DNA of 14,399 nucleotides, taken from contig CATPCK010000061.1 in the NCBI GenBank assembly GCA_955652655.1, positions 1 through 14,399 on the forward strand, written 5' to 3'. Below the pieces are notes generated by a model, which had not been told where the DNA came from, ran no database searches, and was given only the letters and a program-made list of their open reading frames with translations. Source of the DNA: an uncultured Ktedonobacteraceae bacterium (GTDB lineage Bacteria > Chloroflexota > Ktedonobacteria > Ktedonobacterales > Ktedonobacteraceae). The translations under genes were made by a program, and so were the position numbers. Position 1 is the first letter of the stretch, and every line of letters starts with the position of its first letter. Positions 1 through 8,240 of the stretch are shown piece after piece.

Positions 1-281
1 GTCTCATCCACGCTGCCCAGGTTATACACAGCGACCGTCTGCACCGCGGTAGAAATGACGTCACCCGTCGCCAGCACGCTTGAAAGCAGCGTCGTCGAGA
101 GCATCAGCGCGAAGATAATTAACAACATCTGCGTGCGGCGGCGCGGAATATTGCGTATGCCAATCTTAAAAAAGAGCGTATTGCCTAAAGCCAGCAGCAC
201 CACCGCGCCGATAATGATCAACGTAGCCACCAGCAATATCGTCGTGAGCCTATCAATTGGAATCCCAAAAAGATGAGTCAT
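1..281 (-). CDS. ABC transporter permease, FtsX/MacB-like, N-terminal part (partial)
   Basis: The minus strand is open from an ATG at 281 to the left edge, giving 93 complete codons (MTHLFGIPIDRL...). Residues about 12-34 form a hydrophobic membrane segment. A positively charged turn follows (R43, then R47-R48-R49), and a second hydrophobic stretch covers about 52-71. The pattern of a membrane anchor, the IRNIPRRRTQ turn, then LLIIFALMLSTTLLSS is what I associate with large FtsX/MacB-type ABC permeases of Ktedonobacteria, which export substrates or act on the envelope together with a separate ATPase. A weak ribosome site (TAGGGA) lies 3 to 8 bases before the ATG. Most of the protein lies outside the window, so neither its full length nor its partner ATPase can be seen. 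The plus-strand frame over the same bases has no recognisable features. Confidence 0.7.
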   Translation of the reverse strand, partial: MTHLFGIPIDRLTTILLVATLIIIGAVVLLALGNTLFFKIGIRNIPRRRTQMLLIIFALMLSTTLLSSVLATGDVISTAVQTVAVYNLGSVDE

Positions 282-323
282 ATATCCCTACTGCTCTATC
301 CATCTCGTTTCGCCGTCTAAAAT

Positions 324-348
324 GTAGGGGCGGGGCTAGCCCCCGCCC
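324..348 (+). repeat. REP-like palindrome (copy a)
   Basis: GTAG at 324-327 is followed by a hairpin: GGGCGGGG (328-335), loop CTAGC, CCCCGCCC (341-348). It sits in the 85-base gap between the 3' end of the SGNH lipoprotein gene and the start of the ABC permease gene. There is no T-run after it, so I call it a REP-type repeat rather than a rho-independent terminator. It shares the TGTAGGGGCG head with copies b, e and f. Confidence 0.75.
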
Positions 349-366
349 TGTTGGGGAGGCTGCGCT

Positions 367-1140
367 CTACCCCAGTGCTTGGTGAAATATTGACGCGATC
401 CTCGTATATCCGAGCGTACTGGGATGCAAACCATCGTCACTGATATACTCGGGGTGGTCGCGCAATTCATGCCACTGCTGGAAGAGATCAACCAGGATGG
501 CGTGGTGACGTTTTACGATAGACGCAATAGTCGCATTATAAGCCTGTACTCGTGCGAATAACGGCAGTGGATCTTCCGCGCTGAAATACGGCACCAGTGT
601 CAGGTCGGGCACATTGCCAACAGCGATACGCGCGTGAGGAGCGCCTCTCTGCAAGCGGCTGAGCAAGAGATCGAGGTCGTGAGCGTAACTATCGAGCGGC
701 ACATCGTTTGCCAGGTCGTTCACGGCGAGCCAGACCGTCACCAGGTTGGGGTGGGCATCGAGCGCTACGGGAACTTCGACGCTCAACGCCTGGTGCAGGG
801 TGACCGCAGGGATGCCGAGGTTGACCAGGTGAACGCCAGAGCCAAGACCCGTTGCCAGCAAGGAGGGCCAGTTCTGAGTTTGGGGATCATCTGCCCCGAT
901 ACCAAAGGTATCCGAAGCCCCAATCGCCACGTATGTCAGGCGTGCCTTTGGAGCCTGCTGCACCACCAGCTGGTGAGATCCAGCTACAGTATCGGAGGGA
1001 GCACTACAGGCTCCCAAAAAGAGCAGCACAAAACAAAGCGCAAAGACCGAAAGCTCCGCTCTCCGCCTTGCGCTCTTCTCGCTGTGTCCCCGCACAGCCA
1101 CAGCACGCCCCAAATGAAAAGAATTAGCGAACCAAAGCAC
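367..1140 (-). CDS. SGNH/GDSL-hydrolase lipoprotein
   Basis: A 257-residue reading with a lipoprotein signal and an SGNH-hydrolase (GDSL esterase/lipase) domain. The lipobox is L42-G43-A44-C45, so the mature protein should be lipid-anchored on the outer face of the membrane. All SGNH blocks are visible: block I G74-A-S76-D with the nucleophile Ser76, block II Gly109 in NLGIP, block III N141-D142, and block V D236-G-L-H239. Such enzymes hydrolyse ester bonds in lipids, acyl groups or sugars; the substrate cannot be read from the sequence. The first start (GTG at 1140) overlaps secG by 17 bases, has no ribosome site and gives an unusually long signal peptide. GTG at 1101 or 1095 would leave a normal lipoprotein signal (about 30 residues, with RRR before the core) and is more likely. 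The gene probably shares the secG transcript. Confidence 0.8.
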   Translation of the reverse strand: MLWFANSFHLGRAVAVRGHSEKSARRRAELSVFALCFVLLFLGACSAPSDTVAGSHQLVVQQAPKARLTYVAIGASDTFGIGADDPQTQNWPSLLATGLGSGVHLVNLGIPAVTLHQALSVEVPVALDAHPNLVTVWLAVNDLANDVPLDSYAHDLDLLLSRLQRGAPHARIAVGNVPDLTLVPYFSAEDPLPLFARVQAYNATIASIVKRHHAILVDLFQQWHELRDHPEYISDDGLHPSTLGYTRIASIFHQALG

Positions 1141-1357
1141 TGATCAAAGAAACGAGGGCGAAAAGGATCACGAAAACAACTGTCAGATTAAAAATCAAAC
1201 GCTCTACGCCACGTCGAGTCTTAAACACAGAACCGGCACTACTGCCGCCAAAAGCGCTGCCCAATCCTGCTCCACGCGCCTGCAGCAGAATAAAGATAAC
1301 CACAGTAATGCTCAGTATAATTTGAACTATTCGTAATGCTGGAAGCCACTGGGCCAA
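1124..1357 (-). CDS. secG: SecG, preprotein translocase subunit
   Basis: SecG is the small auxiliary subunit of the SecYEG channel and assists SecA-driven protein export. The protein has two hydrophobic segments (VQIILSITVVIFILLQ and LTVVFVILFALVSLI) separated by the glycine/serine-rich cytosolic loop typical of SecG (GAGLGSAFGGSSAG followed by VFKTRRG). The frame is open upstream to 1393, but I prefer TTG at 1357: GAGGAAG at 1363-1369 lies 5 bases ahead of it, and the resulting 77-residue length fits the family (usually about 70-80). Transcription probably starts from the promoter at 1417-1445. The SGNH lipoprotein gene follows immediately, with overlap or a short gap depending on its start, which suggests co-transcription. 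Confidence 0.9.
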   Translation of the reverse strand: MAQWLPALRIVQIILSITVVIFILLQARGAGLGSAFGGSSAGSVFKTRRGVERLIFNLTVVFVILFALVSLISALVR

Positions 1358-1416
1358 GGTATCTTCCTCACTTTCGTGAATAACCCACCACAAAAGATAT
1401 CTATCAGGTACGCGAG

Positions 1417-1445
1417 ATTATACCACACACCCAAAAAGAAGTCGA
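1417..1445 (-). promoter_or_regulatory. Predicted sigma-70-type promoter of secG
   Basis: On the minus strand a perfect TATAAT (plus positions 1417-1422) is preceded, after a 17-base spacer, by TCGACT (1440-1445; 4 of 6 matches to TTGACA). Transcription would begin about 50 bases upstream of the TTG start. The -35 box lies on the first bases that still encode the RHS signal peptide on the other strand. Confidence 0.55.
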
Positions 1446-1490
1446 GAGGCTGCAAGCCGCCCATTCTTCTGGCCCGCGTGCCTGGGCCTG

Positions 1491-3131
1491 TTGTTGCTGG
1501 CGCTCAATGTGTGGAGTAATGTGTTCAGTATACCCCAGGTCTACGCGGCAACCGCGATGCCTGCCATCCTGTTGAAAGGTTCGCCTTCTAAACCGAACCG
1601 CGTGAATCCTACCAGCGGCTCGACGTCCAAAACGCGCCTGTATCACCCGGGCGCACCGGGCTCGGCCAGGCCAGGCACGCCGCAGACCATCATGCATGGC
1701 TTTCACATGCCGATGCCGATGAAATCTGGCTCGGTCGATCTCCAGGTGAATCAGGTCACGAGTTTTGTAGGCAGTGATAAGCGGCTGGAACTGCTGATTC
1801 CAGCCGGAGCCATTACGACTCAGGATCTCGCGCAGGCCGGCGGGAAGATTACCCTGCGCGTGACCCAGGTTGCCCCTGCCTCTGGCTCCAATGCAGGGGG
1901 GAGCGGGGATATTTCTCTCGGGATCTATGTGATACAATTGCTTGATGCCCATGGCGCGCTGCTCACCCACGGCCTGCGCCTGCCGGTTACCGCGAAGTAT
2001 CATATTCACACCAACGAGTTGGGGCTGGGCCTGGATCATGCGTACGCCTTGCTCAATGGCACCATCTCCGCGAGTGCGACCAGGCTACCGGGTATGGTCC
2101 AGCCTGCTGCTGGGAAAACGCTGGCCAGCACGATGGGCGCGCGCCAGGCGCAGCCCAGTCGTCTGGATACCCGGGCCCAAACGCTGACGGTCACCCCGCA
2201 GATTTCTACACCCAGCACGTCGCTGAGCTGGAATAGTGATACGCCCATCGCCAGCTTTGGCAATCCCGATCCGTTCTCGACCGATTTGAGCGCGGGCGGC
2301 CTGACCTCCAGTCAGTCTATCCATGTGCCAGACGGGCCTGGTGGCTTGGCGCCACCGGTGAGCTTGAGCTATAGCAGCGAAAGTGTCAACGAGCAGCATA
2401 GCTACTCCGCCGCGGCAGGCTGGGTGGGTGAGGGATGGAATCTCTCCCTTGGCTCGATCAGCTGGTCGCAGCACAATGTCGTCGCGGGCTGCACACCACA
2501 ACCTGGTTGTGGAAGCAACTGGCAGAATGTCTGGTATCTCAATGATCCGTATGGCACCAGTAGCCAGCTCATTCCGCCCAATGTCACTGTTTCCACCTTT
2601 TACGACGCGAGTTCGAACGTGTACTGTGCGCTGAGCAACCCAACATACAACTGCCCCATCCTCTGGCATACCGCCACCGAATCGCATGACAAGATTTATG
2701 CCTATGTAGGCAACATTAATATTGGTCAAGCTATCAATCCTCCCTGCTTCCGGGTCTGGCGGCCCAACGGGATCATGGAAGAATTCGGTTGTACGAGCGA
2801 TTCGCTCCAGTACTTCTACGTGCCCGGCGGGCACTCAGAGGTCTCGGGCTGGAACCTGGACATGGTCACCGATCCGCAGGGCAACCAGATTCATCTGACC
2901 TATCAGCGGGATATGGCCAGCTGGACCGATCCGACAACGAAGACGGTGTATAGTTATCCACGCGACGTCGAGCTCCAAAGCATCCAGTATGACTCGCCCG
3001 GCTGCCTCAATGCCCAGACCATGTGTACCGGCAGCGCCTGGGCGCCGCAGATGCAGGTCGTGTTCAACGCCGGCCACCCTCACCAATGGCACACCCGCGG
3101 GCTGCAACACCGGCTCGAACCTGCGCTGTGA
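1491..3131 (+). pseudogene. Secreted RHS/YD-repeat protein, N-terminal part (no clear start, frameshifted)
   Basis: This is the 5' half of a large secreted RHS-type protein. Upstream of the first usable start (TTG at 1491) the frame stays open back to 1380 and encodes a typical signal peptide: basic residues around 1437-1460, a hydrophobic run ending in LGLLLLALNVW, and a likely cleavage after VYA. No ATG, GTG or TTG precedes this, so the original start seems lost. From about residue 265 the protein has the 'PPVSLSYSSESVNE ... WVGEGWNLSLG' block of the N-terminal beta region of SpvB/RHS-like wall proteins, then CFRVWRPNG and NLDMVTDPQGNQIHLTY, as seen in YD-repeat shells. The frame ends at 3131, but homology passes to the +1 frame near 3070: one extra G in GCCGGCC would account for it. 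RHS proteins are secreted beta-cocoons that often enclose a C-terminal toxin. The reading on this strand is clear; whether the gene is dead or the shift is a sequencing error cannot be decided here. Confidence 0.75.
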
Positions 3132-6100
3132 TGATCCGCTGGACCTCTCGGCCAGTGGGGGCACTGCCGCGCCGTTGATCCAGAACACCTATGTGCTCAA
3201 CAACATACAGGTGCAGGTGCGCACCAGCGGTACGGGAACCTGGAATACCCTGAACACCTACAACCTGGGCTATGAACAGTCGGGTCCAACCACCATCACT
3301 GATCCGGCTAGCGGGATGCACGCTTCCAGTGCGGGTATGCTGGATCTGATGCAGATCCAGCAAGTGGGTAGCACTGGTGCGAACGCCTTGATGTATTCGG
3401 GCAAAGACAACAGCGCCACCACGTCCTATGCGTATATGAAGGTCTTTGACCTGAGTAGCCAGCACCCGGTGGTCGGGCCCAACACCAGCCTCTCCTATTG
3501 GATTTATCCCCAGAGTAGTGCCACCAGCAGCTCTGTGAGCGGGAGCAACAGCAGCTGTGTGGCGATTGATCTGATCTTCACTGATGGCACGGCCCTGCGC
3601 AACCTGGGGGCGGTGGATCAACATGGCAACCAGGTGCATCCGGCCCATCAGTGCGGGCATCTGAACCTGGACCAGTGGAACCAGGTCATCTCGAATATTG
3701 GCGCCGTCGCCAATGGTAAGACCATCAGCAAGCTCGATGAGGGCTACGACCAGCCAGCCAACACGGGCGGCTATCGCGGCTACATTGACGATATCAGCCT
3801 GAGCAACCCGGCCAGCAGCACTCCCCTCTTTGCGACCGGCTTCGAGAGCGGTGACCCGCAACCCACCTGGACAAATACCGTGGATACGGGTCCCGAAGCC
3901 GGGGCGGGTAACATTGCGAATGTCGTGGGTATTTGCTGTGGACTGACGAGCCCGGAAGCGGGCCCGCGCCAGGAAGTCGTCCATACCGATACCGTTGCGC
4001 TGCCGCAGGTGACGTACACCTACACAACCCAGACCAACTACTACGAGGATTCGTTCTTTAAGCCTAATCCCTCGACCAACTGCGGCCCCTCCTGGAACAC
4101 AGGCAATGGCAGTGGGTGTCTGCTGTGGGAGCAAAACTATGCCAATAACAGCCGCTTTCTGACCTCGGTCAGTAATGGCCAGGGACTCGCGCAGAGTTTT
4201 AGCTGGATGCTGGCGCTCAATAACAGCCACGGGGTCAACGGCGGCGGCAGTAATAACGCCGATCCGCTCTACTGTGATTCGCACCAGGCAGGCTATCCCT
4301 GTAATGAGGCCGACGATAGCGGCTGGAGCCATGTCGTACTCTCGCAAGTGAGCAGTACCACCATTCGTCTCACCCAGAACGGCCCGGGAGGGCAGCAAAC
4401 CAGCACGCCGATTACCGAGACGACGGGGTATATCTATCAGCTGACCTATCCCCTACCTGCCCAGGAGTGTAGCGACTGTGTGGCGGCCATGTACTGGGGC
4501 GACCAGAATGACAACGACTACCTCAGCTACTACAATGGCACATTTATGGGCTTTGCTCAAACAAAGGTGAATGCGCCCAGTGGCGCGGTGGAGGTGCATA
4601 AATTCTATGCCGGCGAAGGCTGGGGCATCTATGATCCGAGACAGGTGACCTGCTTCACGCAAGCGCCCTGTCATGCTGCTCCCTGGTGGGATCTGGCCAA
4701 CGCGGCGCACGGGCAGGAGTATCAAACGCTCGCTTACGACACGGATGGGCAAACGCTGCTCAAAGAGGTCGATAGCAGTTATCAGGCCATCTGTCCGCCC
4801 ACAGGCGTCGTGGGAACCCCCCCGAATGGCTCGATCACCTGGGATGGAAAGCTGATCAGCGACCTGGATCACAACAATCCCGTCGCCGCCAGCGACATTC
4901 AACAGACGCAGCAGGTGAGCAAGGCGTTTGCTGGAGGCAGCAACAGTTCGAACACGACTACAAGCCAGGTCTATGACAGCTTTGGGCGTGCCACGCAGGA
5001 GACCACGACCAGCAACGGCGGCACGCCGGCCAAAGTGGTCCACAACACCTCCTATGTCTGGAATGATAGTGTGACCGCCACCAAGACCAGTGCTACGGGC
5101 ACCTACATCATCGATACTCCTGCCTTTAACGATACCGAAGATGGCTCGGGCAATCGGCTCCGCTGCAGCTACTCGAGCTACGATGGCCAGAGCTATACCA
5201 CGGGGCAGAGCAGCACCTTGACCGGTAGTATGCAGACGGTGCAGGATGACTATGCCGATTGTGGCACGTCGGCCAATGGCTACACGCTCAGTGGCAAAAG
5301 CACCACGACTGCCTTGTACAATACCCACGGAGACGTGATCGCTACCAACGACCCGGATGCCAATGCCACTATCGCCGGGCATACCGGCTGTACCGTCAAT
5401 AGCGCGCAGTATACCAGTTGTATCGCCTACGACAGTACGTACGCTGTCTTCACGACGTCAGCGAGCAACGCGCTCAACCAGGCGGCCAGCACCAGCTACG
5501 CCAATACGGGCAACGTGTTTGGCTTTGGCACCTGGCCGGTCAGCACGACCAACGCCAACAAGCAGACCACAAGCTACACCTATGACGCCTTAGGGCGTAT
5601 GACAGGCGAGACCCTGCCGGGCGAAACGACTGGTGATCTCACCAAACAGTGGGTGTATACCGACTGGTGCAGTGGCACCGCTGCGCAGTCCCTCTGTCTG
5701 GAGATCGACGAGATCGATCGCCTCAACAGCAGCGCCACCGTGACAACCCGCGCCTTCTACGATGGCGAGGGCCGCCTGGTGGAGACGCGCGCGCCGGGAC
5801 CCGCCGGCCAGGACGTGGTGACCTATGCCTATTACGATAACTCGGGTCGCTCGATCTTCAAGAGCAACCCGTACTTCGTGACAGCCTATACTGGTACGCC
5901 CGGCTCCGCGGCCTACTCGATCCCGGACAGCACGCAGCCAGGGACCAGCACAACCTATCCCACGTTGCGCCAGACGAGTGTGACCGACCCGAACTCGCAT
6001 ACCTCCACCACTACCGCCAGCGTGATCTGTGGCGTCTCCGGCACGAGCGACACGGGCTGTTATGCGCAGGCGATGGTGCTGGATGCCAATGGGCACGAGA

Positions 6101-6186
6101 GCGCTACCCTCACCGGAGGGCTGGGGCAAACCAATTACCAGCTATACAGAAGTCAATCAAGAATTGGATTGGCCTTTCCCTTGTAG
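2989..6186 (+). pseudogene. RHS/YD-repeat protein, continuation after frameshift (3'-truncated)
   Basis: This continues the RHS protein in the +1 frame. The first 28 codons from 2989 are out of frame; real homology starts at about 3070 (ATLTNGTPAGC). Residues about 130-290 look like a jelly-roll or LamG-like sugar-binding domain (LSYWIYPQ ... GYRGYIDDISL). YD-type repeats follow: VYDSFGRATQE (about 659), YTYDALGRMTGE (about 862), FYDGEGRLVETRAPG (about 923), YYDNSGRS (about 948) and VLDANGHESATLTGG (about 1030). RHS-like sequence stops at about 6140 (GLGQTNYQLY). The last 12 codons belong to unrelated DNA in the wrong frame. The core-closing RHS-associated motif (DPxGL with an N-Y end) and any C-terminal toxin are absent. 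With the missing start and the frameshift, this points to a decayed polymorphic-toxin or wall gene. Long open frames on the other strand are shadows. Confidence 0.8.
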
Positions 6187-6475
6187 CAACCTGGATGCCT
6201 TGGAAGAATTGTTGGTGGATATGGATGTCCCCCAAGAGAGCGGAACCCTTTTCGTCTTCTGGCGCTTCGATACATTTGCGCGGCGTTTCTCTCGCCACGC
6301 ATTTCAGGTGTTGGATATCATGGAGCAAACATCAAGAATGTTCTTGCTCTCGGGTCAGCGGTTTATGGCCTTGGTACAATCGGATGATCCGGACCTGGCA
6401 TTCGATCCGGTAGGTGCTCGTCCTGTCTTGCTGAATCCTACAGAGCATTTGCGAAAAATGCTACCTGCTCAATGA
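6140..6475 (+). pseudogene. Barstar-like immunity protein, 5'-truncated
   Basis: The frame ending at 6475 encodes about 105 residues with barstar features. FPCSNLDALEELL matches the barstar 'YYGENLDALWDCL' block, VFWRFDTFARRF matches its 'LEWRQFE' strand, and a helix AFQVLDIMEQTS is followed by a final strand RFMALVQ. Barstar-type proteins bind and block barnase-like or other nuclease toxins in the cytosol, and are common immunity partners of RHS toxins. The first strand and part of helix 1 are missing: upstream of about 6143 the DNA is RHS core, which this frame reads out of register. There is no good start; TTG at 6164 is the only plausible one and has no ribosome site. The gene is therefore probably a remnant. 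The fold call rests on a short motif match; a search with PF01337 would settle it. Confidence 0.6.
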
Positions 6476-6624
6476 ACCGCGAAGAGCAAGCTCATCCGAT
6501 GGCAAGCAGGTGATCGGCTCCTATTTGTGTGCGCTTCGTACCCTCTTCTCTGCTTTCCCCCGCATATACCGTGGGTACTGGGCAATGGGTGGTGTATATT
6601 GGTAATTAGAGAGGACTGATCGAA

Positions 6625-7020
6625 ATGAAATGGTACGAATTAGCGGATAATCCTCGTGCGATAACTGAACTCTACACCGATGTTCCATTGCTTCAATCGG
6701 TACGCTTGCGAGAAGTCATACTCGATCGGGATGGACCCACGATGAAATTCACGGTAGACCTTCCGACCTTTCCTGAGAAGGTTCCTGCTCGTTGGAAATT
6801 ACGAGGTTACAAGGCCGTGCAAATGCAATCAGATTTGTGGTGGCTGCGGTCAATACAGCTAGATCGCTGGTCAACGGAAAACCTGGTGGATATTCAAATC
6901 GAAGCGATAGCTGATGGGCTGATCGCTGTTAAGGTCACTTCTTCCTCCTGCTCTATTCAAGCAACTGCTCACCTTTTCAAACTTGCTTCTGTTCGCGCGT
7001 ATCTGCGGGGACCTTCCTGA
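6625..7020 (+). CDS. Imm50-family immunity protein
   Basis: A complete 131-residue cytosolic protein with no signal peptide or membrane segment. The layout matches my knowledge of the Imm50 family (Pfam Imm50): N-terminal MKWYELADNP, then LYTDVPLLQSVRLREV, a strand pair around DGPTMKFTVDLPTFPEKVPARW, then RGYKAVQMQ and LDRWSTENLVDIQIE, ending in a beta-rich tail with VRAYLRG. Imm50 proteins are predicted immunity factors next to polymorphic toxins; their target toxins are poorly defined. The ATG is supported by GAGAGGA about 9 bases upstream. The gene follows the barstar-like remnant after 149 bases and precedes another small gene on the same strand, as in immunity-gene arrays downstream of RHS genes. 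No toxin remains here, so it would be an orphan that may protect against toxins of relatives. Confidence 0.75.
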   Translation: MKWYELADNPRAITELYTDVPLLQSVRLREVILDRDGPTMKFTVDLPTFPEKVPARWKLRGYKAVQMQSDLWWLRSIQLDRWSTENLVDIQIEAIADGLIAVKVTSSSCSIQATAHLFKLASVRAYLRGPS

Positions 7021-7111
7021 TTAGGCAGCATATTTCGGTTGAGTATGTGTCACTCTGTTCGTCGTGTGAGACAAGTTTATAACTTGTTCATGGGCAAGAA
7101 AGGCAAAACGG

Positions 7112-7528
7112 ATGTCATTAATTGATGAGTGTTTGCAAGCATTAGATGGAGAAGCCACACTCTTGCCTGAGAAAGAAGGCAAAGATATCATTCATACATT
7201 GACCCGGATGTTTCCCTTTACTTGGGGAAGGATCGATTGGCCACAAGTGCCGCAGCATAGTGAACTTGACACCCTTTCAGAAGTCTTGCCTGTTCTTCTT
7301 GACAACGGGAGCAACACCCATGCTGCTGTGTTTATTATATGGGATGAAGCGACAAGGCCAGTACTTGAAAGTAATCTTTATACAGTACTCAGCCATATTG
7401 AGGAAGTGACCATTGTGAGCTTTGATACCTGGATCTTTTGCCCTACAGAGCACTATGTCGTTGAACTCTATCACGAAGGAGACCTCACGGTTGGATGGAG
7501 CGAGCAGAAGGCAGCAGATACTGTGTGA
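7112..7528 (+). CDS. Unrecognised 138-residue protein, candidate immunity protein
   Basis: I do not recognise the family. The protein is acidic and cytosolic, with no signal peptide or membrane segment. It shows a helical N-terminus (SLIDECLQALDGEA), an aromatic motif FPFTWGRIDWPQV (about 34-46), a strand AAVFIIWDE, and a C-terminal beta pair around WIFCPTEHYVVELYHEGDLTVGW (about 107-129). A final 'vvELyheGdltvGw' strand is reminiscent of small immunity proteins in CDI and RHS loci, but this is only a resemblance. Start support: AAGAAAGG 8 bases before the ATG. It follows the Imm50 gene by 91 bases on the same strand, 3' of a broken RHS gene. Immunity is inferred from size and place, not from a domain. 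Confidence 0.6.
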   Translation: MSLIDECLQALDGEATLLPEKEGKDIIHTLTRMFPFTWGRIDWPQVPQHSELDTLSEVLPVLLDNGSNTHAAVFIIWDEATRPVLESNLYTVLSHIEEVTIVSFDTWIFCPTEHYVVELYHEGDLTVGWSEQKAADTV

Positions 7529-7569
7529 AGGGAGAATGAGCAGTTGCAAAAGAGGGGAGGGATTCTACC

Positions 7570-7614
7570 ATGAAAGTGAACGTACTGCTTCGTCAATCTT
7601 CAATTAACGCATGA
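7570..7614 (+). other. Possible 14-codon small ORF with a strong ribosome site
   Basis: A near-ideal Shine-Dalgarno sequence GGGGAGG (7554-7560) stands 9 bases before an ATG at 7570. The ORF (MKVNVLLRQSSINA) ends at TGA 7612-7614, just ahead of REP copy b. It could be a tiny peptide or the first codons of a lost gene. Another short frame from ATG 7536 (23 codons) overlaps it. Nothing else supports translation. Confidence 0.25.
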
Positions 7615-7617
7615 AAT

Positions 7618-7642
7618 GTAGGGGCGACCCTTGCGGTCGCCC
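7618..7642 (+). repeat. REP-like palindrome (copy b)
   Basis: GTAG (7618-7621) is followed by a perfect 8-bp stem, GGGCGACC (7622-7629) with GGTCGCCC (7635-7642), and loop CTTGC. It lies between the convergent 3' ends of the immunity gene array and the VOC gene. It has the same head and loop as copy c. Confidence 0.85.
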
Positions 7643-7692
7643 TGCTCTCCCATCTCCCCTTTCACCTGAACCTTGACAGTCCACCAGTTCGA

Positions 7693-8094
7693 TCAACTGC
7701 CTCTGTTCAAATCCTCTGTCGTCGATTCAGCCAGGTTGAGTGGACGAGGTCCCTTCGTCATATCAAGAATGCACAGCCGCGTGCCAAATGGATCTTTGAC
7801 CACCGCACATTTCCCAATCGTAATATCGAACGGCTCAACAAGCAGACTACATCCTTTCACCACATAGTCTGCTACGACAGCAACCACATCATCGACTAAA
7901 TAGTGCACCTCCACTCGTGAAGGGATACCTGGATCGCGGTGGAGTACAATTTCCGCATCCGTCTCGGGAAACACCAGTCCGATTGAGTCGTCCCCACTCC
8001 AATTTGGGCGCAACCCGAATACCTCCGCATAGTAGGTTGCTGCCGCCTCCACATCATCCACCCGGATCATCACACAGTCAATTTTTCGTAACAT
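7693..8094 (-). CDS. VOC-superfamily (glyoxalase/bleomycin-resistance/dioxygenase-like) protein
   Basis: A 133-residue single-domain protein of the vicinal oxygen chelate superfamily. It shows the repeated beta-alpha-beta-beta-beta plan: KIDCVMIRVDDVEAAATYYAEVFGLRP for the first module (residues 4-30), then ETDAEIVLHRD, VEVHYLVDDV and a second module ending in VVKDPFGTRLCILDM. Possible metal ligands include His in EIVLH and His in VEVHY. The position usually held by the first His ('HVxIxVxD') is Cys/Val here, so full metal chelation is uncertain. Members include glyoxalases, dioxygenases and drug-binding proteins; the substrate cannot be assigned. The start is well supported by GGGAGGG 7 bases before the ATG. 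The gene is transcribed towards the immunity genes and seems functionally unrelated to them. Confidence 0.85.
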   Translation of the reverse strand: MLRKIDCVMIRVDDVEAAATYYAEVFGLRPNWSGDDSIGLVFPETDAEIVLHRDPGIPSRVEVHYLVDDVVAVVADYVVKGCSLLVEPFDITIGKCAVVKDPFGTRLCILDMTKGPRPLNLAESTTEDLNRGS

Positions 8095-8206
8095 CGCTTG
8101 CCCTCCCTCTTTTTCTGTTTAACCGCCATGTATAGCCTCTCTCATTGTGACATTGACTGCTTTCTTCTGCTGTTACAACTATTTTATATAAACGACCCCC
8201 ATCAAC

Positions 8207-8234
8207 CGGGCGTCCGATGCGCAGCATCGCCCCG
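8207..8234. repeat. Imperfect palindrome, first of a tandem hairpin cluster
   Basis: CGATGC and GCATCG (around 8215-8229) pair across a GCA loop, with outer GGGC/GCCC-type pairing. It lacks the GTAG head but resembles the REP stems nearby. It stands 7 bases before REP copy c, giving a BIME-like tandem arrangement. Confidence 0.55.
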
Positions 8235-8240
8235 TCTATA

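Noticed and set aside
55..276. 73-codon plus-strand frame at the left edge
   Set aside because: It is opposite the ABC permease N-terminus, which has membrane segments and a known turn motif.
324..348. Rho-independent terminator at copy a
   Set aside because: The stem is strong but no T-run follows on either strand, and the GTAG head ties it to the REP family.
634..1143. Plus-strand frames opposite the SGNH lipoprotein
   Set aside because: They are shadows; the minus strand carries a lipobox and all SGNH blocks.
3060..3085. Programmed +1 frameshift in the RHS gene
   Set aside because: No slippery sequence or stop-coupled recoding signal is seen; with a lost start and a truncated end, decay or sequencing error is simpler.
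3064..5382. Two long minus-strand frames (444 and 309 codons) opposite the RHS gene
   Set aside because: They are low-complexity shadows of the RHS coding strand, rich in Ala/Arg/Ile, with no motif; the plus strand shows clear YD repeats.
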